Made by a program: the position numbers and the translations under genes. This document shows positions 25,501 through 31,440 of a DNA stretch of 35,870 nucleotides, piece after piece. Position 1 is the stretch's first letter. Each line of letters begins with the position of its first letter. The stretch comes from a virus: positions 1 through 35,870 of the IMG/VR virus record IMGVR_UViG_3300024517_000051. One strand, given 5' to 3'. Under the pieces are notes generated by a model that did not search any database, was not told where the DNA came from, and saw nothing but the letters and a program-made list of their open reading frames with translations.

Positions 25501-25912
25501 GCGTGCTGTATTTGGCGTTGAGGTTCTCAATGGCTCTGTCGCCGTAGGCGACAAGACCACTCTTGCCGTGCAGGGGGATGCACCAGTTTCTCCTGGCACA
25601 AACAACGGCACAATTTTCATTAATGGTACTGTTTCTGATTCCGCTGGTGTTACTCCGGTTGAAATTGTGTCTGTTTCGAGTATTGGTACAGCTAATGCAA
25701 AAGCGACATGCAAACAGTTAGATTCCTTAGGGTGCCTTGCGTCGTCTGGCACAACATACACAGATGTTATCCCTATCCCCTTTAGGCAGTTTGCTTCGTC
25801 TGGAGATCGAGGCTTCTTGGCTAGTGCCGTTGTACCTAGTGGTGGCTTTGGTGCCAGTGCAACCGTTAGCTTCATTGAGATCGTGAAGCCTGCCTTCTTC
25901 CGCCACAGTTAA
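22562..25912 (+). CDS. Tail-tip hub-like protein
   Basis: This 1116-residue protein starts three bases after the adhesin gene. The N-terminal 350 residues resemble hub proteins of the Tal/gp27 class: a polar beta segment with CGDPC, then HSLELFVGDFFFRGKVTHSD and the strand VSVTVEDNRHELRRVKIH, then a domain with a typical helix (LTQLDEVLSRILLDTGYDWY) and an 'INLINKKTTFDISESDI' strand set. The rest (400-1116) is long, beta-rich and Gly/Pro-containing (for example LNPNPGPPTNPTLPGDPFVP near 840), likely successive fibre or Ig-like modules. Such hubs close the tube and interact with the tape measure end. Hub assignment is from pattern; no lytic domain is visible. Confidence 0.6.
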   Translation: MSIIVSDGIVVSGVGVPLNGIEWPSGQFGSNEPGSQLCAFLSSVNATFGFNLTPHSFQTEWVPCGDPCTFHGASGQLPDIGHSLELFVGDFFFRGKVTHSDYTASTGGTIVSVTVEDNRHELRRVKIHTEDLGEDAPSGVVSVARGYRVVNGLTDVGGDPNDPNIKEYRRILQFGATYSQVLEAIDLHFNEGKCSVPVSDLPTVEQLEKNIGGSVEALRFQFNLTQLDEVLSRILLDTGYDWYWSMDAQRINLINKKTTFDISESDILDLVSEFGSTSGLNETKQLGFGQDVVPDPTRFRVLGGHQEGFINSHLLSPIDGLDTLALDNIIDVDSTQDGVVFEPAWNKLTVGFYDADGFYRTYIPQEKELQLALAGIEQWTYYKIYQTTSPLSDPAGYGFTSDAGSIAAQHSSFQSRFDPVMPLAGLATGAAESGIRVINNRRDEEQNWVLSFYARLRDHASRHYGRSYVLEGLLFDDAEGLYNLVGAAWANVENQVEGFTLSPSGTVGSSGVFVEDYEINRDLGPVSPFITDDFRVSAHCRLPSDTVYGPQGDSNPAGFGNWTEDAPPFNPTGDGSHYIPVELTIVGNRVINPRSDELYSFEDYPEGTIWCQLPINAGASGGLSIDNTISSLATLVTTNAKLDAETTLDIINPAVVLNVYSALSGVAIPVQARNRYGQSYPSQWVLGDLHYERDEDVQLDDQFVPWAFSPVGDETSLQVMTDRAVRRAEGKIVPKSSSRYADFNQVGLPLLSFDAFAEQGIGPSGSYGEISHGVSETNISFGTEGFLTRYKIQSYFPKFGREAPLGERVRAVLNGILNPIDFSDLALLNPNPGPPTNPTLPGDPFVPPLFFDREERAVRVTITEVNNVFTLSSTAGSEVDERYRGIDQNLYTKPSPNAGANVDFQEGAICIDGFLNINDEAMYHTDEFELPGGNTILRYFTQGRPFGNGTIVEVERTNVADSTTYDVTIVDPTALAEGTERAVFGVEVLNGSVAVGDKTTLAVQGDAPVSPGTNNGTIFINGTVSDSAGVTPVEIVSVSSIGTANAKATCKQLDSLGCLASSGTTYTDVIPIPFRQFASSGDRGFLASAVVPSGGFGASATVSFIEIVKPAFFRHS

Positions 25913-25916
25913 TCAA

Positions 25917-28040
25917 ATGGTATTAGAATCAGGAATATTACCTTACGACTATGACGCTGGTCGTGGACCCTTCAGGGTTGAGACTCCATCTTGTAATGGT
26001 TCACCTATTGGTCTATCTGGTACTTTACTAGAGCAAGCACAGTTTGCTGTGACGGCAGAACTTCGTCGTTGGCGAGGTAATGATGATCCATCTGCTCTGA
26101 GTGATTTTAACGTCTATCGACACGAGGACTCTCCCGCTAGTGGGCCGTATGAACCCACTACAAGTGGTGCTAATCTTGCATCAAGTTCTAATCCCGGCAG
26201 CATGATTTTTGTTGATCATATTCTTGAGACAAGAGCTGCCATGGAGGATATTTTTGAGTACATGGCTTATGATTCTTCGTATAATGAAGAACAGATGTTG
26301 ACTTCTTGGTTGAGTGCGTTATACCCGAATAACCCAAGTGGTCAACTTGGTTTTTATACACACAGATCTCCTTCTGCTGTTGGTGCTATCACTGAGATTT
26401 CAGATGAAGTACTTGGGTCTTCTGGCGTACTGTATGACGTGGACATTGGAGAGGTTATGTATAATCCTTTCCCGCATATTGGTCAACACTCTTACGGTAA
26501 CGCTCACGGTACTGGTCCTGCTGGTGAGAACGCTGTTTTTGATATTAGAATCGAACCGTTTTTCCCTGCGTTTCAAAAAACAAACGGTACGCTAATTGGC
26601 TTAAATGGTCGTGAGCCTGACCCTATCAATGTTGATAACAATGGGGGAGCAATTTACGACGTTGATCCCATATCGTCTGGCACTGTACGTTTAGATGGTT
26701 ACATGCTGACGGGAAACTCCGAATACTATCTTGGTCGTAACGGAAACAATTTTGATCGAGTAGAAGACTTTACGCCGTTTGCGGACAGTACACGTAGTCC
26801 GGATGTTTTTGCAGAGCGTGGCATGTCAACGACTCGTGAATACCTAACTCCCACGACAGAAGGGTCTGGTATTTATCGTGTTGCTGTTAGAAATCCTCGT
26901 TCGGTATTTCCAAACACCACTATTGAATCGGGTGTTACTAGCTTCTGGCCTACGTTTGAAGACTATTGGCCTTCTGGCCAAAATAGTTCTGCTGGCAATC
27001 TCAACTTAGGATACGAAGTTTTTGATGATGCTCTTTGGATGACCGACATTCCGTTTGCTGGTGCTACCAATGTATCTCGTTATCCATCAGGTCTTGCTGT
27101 GTTGTCTCCGTTTACAGGACATCGTATGTGGACGAGATTTGCCGAATTAGTTAATGAAACTCATGCGACTCTTGGTAAGGAAAACAATTGGCCATTACAG
27201 ACGGGATTAGAATATCCTAGTAGTAATACGGTCATCAGAATATCTGAAGAGTTTGAGTTTATGGAACATCCAGATGGTAGTTTCATGAACGCTGCTTCTG
27301 GACGTATTGCTTTTATTGAGTATGATGATAATCTAGACTATGTGGACACTCACATGTCTACTAGTACTACTACCGTAGGCATTCCAGATTTTTTCCCAAC
27401 AGGTGGAACAACTACCACTGACCTTCGTGACATGTGTTTTGATGGAACCTTTTATTGGGTTACTAACGGACAGCATGTTGGTTTCGACTTGTGGAAATTC
27501 GATGATACGTTTTCTTTTATTGATAAGTATAACAACAGACCAGCCGCTTGGGTTGGTCCCCATACACTGTTTGGATTAAGTAGATGGAGTGTTGGTGCTA
27601 TCGGTGGATCTCCATATGTATATCACGGATACTCTGGTGTTAGTTTGTCTTTGTCTGGTCCTATTACACAAAGCGGTATATTCCCTTTAGAGAATTTCAC
27701 AGGAAGTCCTGGTGATCCAGGAGAACATGCTGCTGGTGGGTTTGACCTTGGGCAACGTAAAGACATTGATGGTGCGGCATTCTTTGGATTCCAGAGGTTT
27801 GCCAGAATCATGGACTTGTACGAAGTCACCAACGGCACGCACACGCCCAATGGTGTTTATGCAATCGTTAGATGGAACAATGATTTTTCTGTATTGAGTG
27901 ATGGTATTATTGCCTTGGTACGCATTGAAGAAGAACCAAACAGGTGGGCCGTAAAGGCGGCTTACAAACTGTCAAATAGTTCAAACGGTTTTTTCCCAGG
28001 TGACCCACAGCGAATGGAGATCTTTCACAAAGACATCTAG
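25917..28040 (+). CDS. Tail-tip/fibre structural protein
   Basis: This 707-residue protein, four bases after the hub stop, is rich in aromatics, Gly, Ser and Asn, with few long helices. Motifs include the N-terminal ESGILPYDYDAGRGPFRVET, a short helix LEQAQFAVTAELRRWRG, and a C-terminal half with propeller-like blades (FDGTFYWVTNGQHVGFDLWK, then FDDTFSFIDKY, SVGAIGGSPYVYHGYSGV, GVYAIVRWNNDFSVLSDGI). A beta-propeller or beta-sandwich receptor-binding or accessory function is plausible. The last base of its stop is followed by a diverged promoter-like motif. No enzyme motif seen. Family not recognised. Confidence 0.65.
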   Translation: MVLESGILPYDYDAGRGPFRVETPSCNGSPIGLSGTLLEQAQFAVTAELRRWRGNDDPSALSDFNVYRHEDSPASGPYEPTTSGANLASSSNPGSMIFVDHILETRAAMEDIFEYMAYDSSYNEEQMLTSWLSALYPNNPSGQLGFYTHRSPSAVGAITEISDEVLGSSGVLYDVDIGEVMYNPFPHIGQHSYGNAHGTGPAGENAVFDIRIEPFFPAFQKTNGTLIGLNGREPDPINVDNNGGAIYDVDPISSGTVRLDGYMLTGNSEYYLGRNGNNFDRVEDFTPFADSTRSPDVFAERGMSTTREYLTPTTEGSGIYRVAVRNPRSVFPNTTIESGVTSFWPTFEDYWPSGQNSSAGNLNLGYEVFDDALWMTDIPFAGATNVSRYPSGLAVLSPFTGHRMWTRFAELVNETHATLGKENNWPLQTGLEYPSSNTVIRISEEFEFMEHPDGSFMNAASGRIAFIEYDDNLDYVDTHMSTSTTTVGIPDFFPTGGTTTTDLRDMCFDGTFYWVTNGQHVGFDLWKFDDTFSFIDKYNNRPAAWVGPHTLFGLSRWSVGAIGGSPYVYHGYSGVSLSLSGPITQSGIFPLENFTGSPGDPGEHAAGGFDLGQRKDIDGAAFFGFQRFARIMDLYEVTNGTHTPNGVYAIVRWNNDFSVLSDGIIALVRIEEEPNRWAVKAAYKLSNSSNGFFPGDPQRMEIFHKDI

Positions 28041-28076
28041 TGTACTCTTTAAAGACGTTGGTATTAGCCATAGTCT
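28037..28076 (+). promoter_or_regulatory. Diverged late promoter-like motif plus leader hairpin, copy E
   Basis: CTAGTGTACTCT (28037-28048) matches the TTAGTGTATTAT consensus at 9 of 12 positions. Four bases later comes a hairpin: AGAC (28053-28056) with GTCT (28073-28076), an internal loop, then TGGT (28059-28062) with GCCA (28067-28070) around ATTA. The sequence match alone would be weak; the identical spacing to a hairpin and the position before an isolated structural gene support it. Confidence 0.4.
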
Positions 28077-28090
28077 ATGTCTCGGGGCTG

Positions 28091-28129
28091 TGTTCCGTTT
28101 AAAGGATAACTGCTTCTTGAAAAGGAACA
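28091..28129 (+). promoter_or_regulatory. Hairpin sequestering the ribosome site of the 28136 gene
   Basis: TGTTCCGTTT (28091-28100) pairs with AAAAGGAACA (28120-28129): nine base pairs with one G-A mismatch. The right arm contains the Shine-Dalgarno sequence AAAAGGA, so a closed stem would block translation initiation at 28136. The loop contains a second AAAGGA that is too far upstream to serve this start. It may regulate timing or level. Confidence 0.4.
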
Positions 28130-28135
28130 AATACA

Positions 28136-28846
28136 ATGGTATCAGGAATTAGATTTTTCGGTGGATCCGGAACAATGGGTCAATTGACCACGGGGCGTCT
28201 CACGCCAGCAGCATATTACGCTTCGGCGGATACATTGCCAGTTGATCGTGCTCGTCCCAATTTGGAGATTTTCCAAATGGAAGCAGGGGCAGATGGTAGC
28301 CCCAACCGCTTAGGTTTCTTTGGTGCTAATGGTGCTCCAAACAGTGCGGTTATTGTTGGACAATATCAAGACTCGACGTTCAGGACTGACGCTCTAGGTG
28401 CTGATCTTGGTCGAATGATCAATGCAAAATACACTGGTGCTAGCTCGGTAGAACACTCAGGAGTTGCATATACGGCTGGAACGTTTGTGGATATTCCGTC
28501 TGAGTCTGGTACTCTCCTGTGTCGCTTTGTGGAGCCTAATGGAACGGCAGTCATCACACAAACGGCAACGTTCCGTGCAGTAGATTTTACTGCTGCTTCT
28601 GGCGTACCGGATATCTCGGATCTGGCTACCGGAATCACGATTCAGGCTGCTCAGTTAGCAGATACCGATGGTTACGCTGGTGCTACGGCATGGTCAGAAA
28701 TTTCTGACGGTGGTGCCGCATTGAGTCTTCAAGACCAGAGTGCCGAGGCAAACGTACACGATTTCCACCTGATGTTAAGTGGTACACCAACCACTGCTGG
28801 TCGAAAGACTAACTTCGGGTACCTTGTCCAGCTTGAGTTCCTGTAA
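28136..28846 (+). CDS. Isolated virion protein, probably abundant
   Basis: This 236-residue, beta-rich protein is rich in Ala, Gly, Thr and Ser with almost no Lys. It begins MVSGIRFFGGSGTMGQLTTG and ends in alternating strands (TNFGYLVQLEFL). It sits alone between a leader of 95 bases and a strong terminator, a layout shared with the 61-residue gene at 16801 and typical of multi-copy virion components. It has no catalytic motif or membrane segment. It could be a decoration, tail-fibre tip or outer tail protein. It is the last morphogenesis gene before the switch to replication genes. Confidence 0.7.
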   Translation: MVSGIRFFGGSGTMGQLTTGRLTPAAYYASADTLPVDRARPNLEIFQMEAGADGSPNRLGFFGANGAPNSAVIVGQYQDSTFRTDALGADLGRMINAKYTGASSVEHSGVAYTAGTFVDIPSESGTLLCRFVEPNGTAVITQTATFRAVDFTAASGVPDISDLATGITIQAAQLADTDGYAGATAWSEISDGGAALSLQDQSAEANVHDFHLMLSGTPTTAGRKTNFGYLVQLEFL

Positions 28847-28867
28847 GAGTTATTTAGTTCATAACAT

Positions 28868-28901
28868 GAGGTCACAAGTTTCAACTTGTGGCCTCTTTTT
28901 T
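28868..28901 (+). terminator. Intrinsic terminator between virion and replication blocks
   Basis: A 12-bp stem (28868-28879 with 28884-28895, one U-G wobble) has a TTCA loop and is followed by six T residues (28896-28901). It ends the morphogenesis transcripts just before the promoter of the replication operon. Confidence 0.92.
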
Positions 28902-28902
28902 G

Positions 28903-28930
28903 TTTCCACTCGTACGTTTTCGCGTATAAT
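28903..28930 (+). promoter_or_regulatory. Sigma70-type promoter for the replication operon
   Basis: A perfect -10 box TATAAT lies at 28925-28930. A 4/6 -35 box TTTCCA (28903-28908) sits 16 bases upstream. It is immediately downstream of a terminator and 52 bases before the first replication gene. It is unlike the TTAGTGTATTAT motifs of the structural genes, which fits early or middle expression by host RNA polymerase. Confidence 0.7.
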
Positions 28931-28982
28931 GTGTGTACCCATCCGTTGTGCTGGATAGTCCACCTACGGTTTTGGAAGAAAC

Positions 28983-29441
28983 ATGACATTAGCATTTAGC
29001 TCGAAACACCCTCACGTCCCCAATCCCAAGAGTGATCCGAACGCAAGCCGTTGGATAGCCTCTCTGTCAGACGGAACCACCGTCTTTGAAGACCTCACGC
29101 CCGGTGCTAGATCTGCGTGGATGCGTCTTAGGGATTACATCGAGGTCCACAAGCTCAAGGTCACGAACCTGAGACTTGAGGCGTATGGCCGCAATGTTGT
29201 ACTGGTTCCGTATAAAGACGGAGAAGGGAACGCTCAGGTTAATGGCTACTGGCACAGTAAGCAGATCAATGCCCTACTACACACGAGCGGCGTAACCGAA
29301 ACAGAGTGTCGTGGTATTGGTATTTTGAAGGGAAAAGAAATCTGGATCACCTGGGTACAAGAACAGGGGACAACCAGACAAGAAGTTAGAGAATACAAGT
29401 CTGGCGACAAAGCGGTCATTGTCAATGATCCCTCGGTATGA
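28983..29441 (+). CDS. Hypothetical protein, first gene of replication operon
   Basis: This 152-residue protein has GGAAG (28974-28978) four bases before the ATG. The first part reads NASRWIASLSDGTTVFEDLT followed by a helix ARSAWMRLRDYIEVHKLKV. Then comes a basic beta region (LRLEAYGRNVVLVPYKDGEG, a GYWHSKQINAL segment, KGKEIWITWVQEQG). The compact alpha/beta layout with basic and aromatic residues would suit nucleic-acid binding, but no family is recognised. The ATGA overlap with the next gene and position at the head of the operon suggest an early replication-accessory role. Confidence 0.75.
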   Translation: MTLAFSSKHPHVPNPKSDPNASRWIASLSDGTTVFEDLTPGARSAWMRLRDYIEVHKLKVTNLRLEAYGRNVVLVPYKDGEGNAQVNGYWHSKQINALLHTSGVTETECRGIGILKGKEIWITWVQEQGTTRQEVREYKSGDKAVIVNDPSV

Positions 29442-29869
29442 AGTACCCTTCTCTTACTACTCCGGACGTTGAGCACGACGGGGCCAACCTACTCGCAGAA
29501 TTCATTTGGTTGAATCGCGACATTCGTGCTGACATTTACCCGTGGCGAGGTCATAATGGTAAGGAGTGGGGACGGCTAGTTGCTGCTTTGAAAAAACTAA
29601 TGGGGGATTCCTATGGTTTATCAGCAGGACAACTGGCCTTTTACATTTGGAAATGTAAGCCGCACCACATCAGCCCACAGCAGTTCGCCAAGATGGCAGT
29701 TGTTGCCCGTCAGCTTTTCGAGTCATACGACTTGGAGCAAGTATCACGATTCTACACAGACTGGCAAAAGGAACTCGCCTCGTCCGGTCTTGAAAAAGTT
29801 AAGTACAAAGAAGCAAAACCGAAAACACTGTTTTCATTTTTGAGAGAACTAGAGAATGGCAAAGCGTAA
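29438..29869 (+). CDS. Hypothetical protein in replication operon
   Basis: This 143-residue helical protein starts in an ATGA overlap and ends 14 bases inside the recombinase gene. It contains HDGANLLAEFIWLNRDIRAD, a WGRLVAALKKLM helix, an IWKCKPHHISPQQFAKM segment and a C-terminal acidic/basic helix (TLFSFLRELENGKA). The Trp/His-rich middle is distinctive, but I do not recognise the family. The tight overlaps imply coupled expression with the recombinase. A mediator or accessory protein of recombination is an attractive guess without direct evidence. Confidence 0.75.
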   Translation: MKYPSLTTPDVEHDGANLLAEFIWLNRDIRADIYPWRGHNGKEWGRLVAALKKLMGDSYGLSAGQLAFYIWKCKPHHISPQQFAKMAVVARQLFESYDLEQVSRFYTDWQKELASSGLEKVKYKEAKPKTLFSFLRELENGKA

Positions 29870-31043
29870 GAAACCTGGACTGAACATTGATATCGGGGAG
29901 CAGACGACTCCCACCTTTGGCTTTTTCAAGCAGGAGGTAGAACAAGATGGCGTACAAGCCATGTCGGCAGAGGAGGTTGGTGATCCCAATCCTAATCGTA
30001 GTGGGTCATATAACTTAGACTACGATTTAGCTGTGCCATTTCCTGAGGGGCGTATCACCGAGATCTTCGGTGCAGAGGGAACCTGCAAGACAACGTTGTC
30101 ACTAGAGGTAGCTGGTCGTGCTATCCAGGCTGGCAAGACTGTACTATATGTCAACATGGAGAGAAACCTGAACCTATCTCTTATGCGGACGGTTCGAACG
30201 CTTCGTCCCTATCTTGATATTGCCGTTGAGCACGCAACAGCCCTGGCCGCTGGCAAGAAGTCTCCGCATCCCGAATGTCCCCTATGGATCGTCAATGCTT
30301 CCAATGGTGAGCAGGCTTTTGAAGCAATGCGTAAGTTTGCCGGTATGGTTCCTAACGGAGTGGCCATCCTAGACTCTATCGACGCCGCTCAACCGCAGTC
30401 AGTGATGGCTGGAGAGATCGGTGACTCTACCGTGGGCAAGCTGGCCAAGCTCATGTCTGATGCCATGCGTAAGCTCATCGGTGTGTCTGAGCAAAACAAG
30501 GTCGCCCTCGTGTTCGTCAATCAGATCCGCGATAAGATCACCATGTATGGTGACCCTACGGATACCCCTGGCGGCTATGCTCTTAAGTTCTATGCTTCGC
30601 AGCGTATCCGACTCTTCACGCCCCGCAAGACCGATTGGATCCTGGACTCTGACAAGGAGCGTATCGGCAGCCTAATCAGATACAAGGTAATCAAAAACAA
30701 GGTAGCCCCCGATGGTAACGAAGGTGTGTTCCCTATCCTTTTCAAGAACGGTATTTTCCGCGAGCAGGAACTTGTGACTCAGGCGTGCAACTTTGGTGTC
30801 CTGCGTATGGGTGGCAAAGGTGGCAAGCAAGTCTTCCTGCCTAAGATCGACCGTGACACTGGTGAGTACATTATGGATGGCGAGGAAATCGCCTCCACTT
30901 GTATGAGTCAGTTCAATGCTGCTCGCAGACTCTTGATGGACAGTGTACTATTCAACAAGCTGGACGCAGAAGTACAAAGCTTATTCATTCCTGGTGGACA
31001 TGATCCCATTGAAGATCTAGTAGATGAAATTCAAGACGCTTAA
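29856..31043 (+). CDS. RecA/UvsX-like recombinase with unusual Walker A
   Basis: This 395-residue protein shows the RecA core in order: Walker A GAEGTCKTT at 72-80, the Glu after strand 2 (NMERNL, E102), Walker B VAILDS (169-174, D173), and the L2/NQIR region VNQIRDKITMYGDPTDTPGG (221-240) followed by YALKFYASQRIRL, nearly as in bacterial RecA. The N-terminal 50 residues are polar, and the C-terminus is acidic (HDPIEDLVDEIQDA), again as in RecA. The enzyme would form filaments on single-stranded DNA and drive strand exchange during recombination-dependent replication. The Gly that normally precedes the Walker Lys is Cys77 here (codon TGC at 30084-30086). It overlaps genes on both sides. Confidence 0.93.
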   Translation: MAKRKKPGLNIDIGEQTTPTFGFFKQEVEQDGVQAMSAEEVGDPNPNRSGSYNLDYDLAVPFPEGRITEIFGAEGTCKTTLSLEVAGRAIQAGKTVLYVNMERNLNLSLMRTVRTLRPYLDIAVEHATALAAGKKSPHPECPLWIVNASNGEQAFEAMRKFAGMVPNGVAILDSIDAAQPQSVMAGEIGDSTVGKLAKLMSDAMRKLIGVSEQNKVALVFVNQIRDKITMYGDPTDTPGGYALKFYASQRIRLFTPRKTDWILDSDKERIGSLIRYKVIKNKVAPDGNEGVFPILFKNGIFREQELVTQACNFGVLRMGGKGGKQVFLPKIDRDTGEYIMDGEEIASTCMSQFNAARRLLMDSVLFNKLDAEVQSLFIPGGHDPIEDLVDEIQDA

Positions 31044-31440
31044 TGGCCGCGAGATTCGTATGGAGATTCTACCCGAAAGGTATCCCGTACGGACACGCGA
31101 ACAGTGCAAGTCGGCTGGGCAGTACATGCTCGGTCGCTTGCTACGTAGCATCTATGGTTTTCACGCATTGATTTTGGAAGAGTTTCCTCTACCGGAAGAA
31201 CGACTTTACTTAGATTTTTTCATGCCGCATAACAAACTGGGCTTTGAGTATCAAGGCATACAACACGATAAGTTTGTTAAGCTATTCCACAGTGACAAGA
31301 AAGGGTTTGAAAAATCTAAGGCACGAGACGCCAGAAAGAGACTCTGGTGCGAGACAAACGAAATTACATTAATCGAAGTACGTGGTAACGTGTCTGTCGA
31401 AGAACTACAAAAACTAATCGAAGAAGCACGAAATGAGTAA
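31024..31440 (+). CDS. Vsr-like PD-(D/E)XK nuclease
   Basis: This 138-residue protein starts inside the recombinase end (20-base overlap). The core RLYLDFFMPHNKLGFEYQG (about 60-78) gives D64 and E75-x-Q77, followed by H81, a Lys/Arg-rich helix (EKSKARDARKRLWCETN, about 96-112) and the strand ITLIEVRG. This is the pattern of small nucleases of the Vsr/DUF559-like branch of the restriction-endonuclease fold. The expected final catalytic Lys is Gln77 in this reading, as in some members. ATG 31060 is an alternative start. Placed between recombinase and helicase, it probably cuts branched, mismatched or end DNA; the exact substrate is unknown. Confidence 0.75.
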   Translation: MKFKTLNGREIRMEILPERYPVRTREQCKSAGQYMLGRLLRSIYGFHALILEEFPLPEERLYLDFFMPHNKLGFEYQGIQHDKFVKLFHSDKKGFEKSKARDARKRLWCETNEITLIEVRGNVSVEELQKLIEEARNE

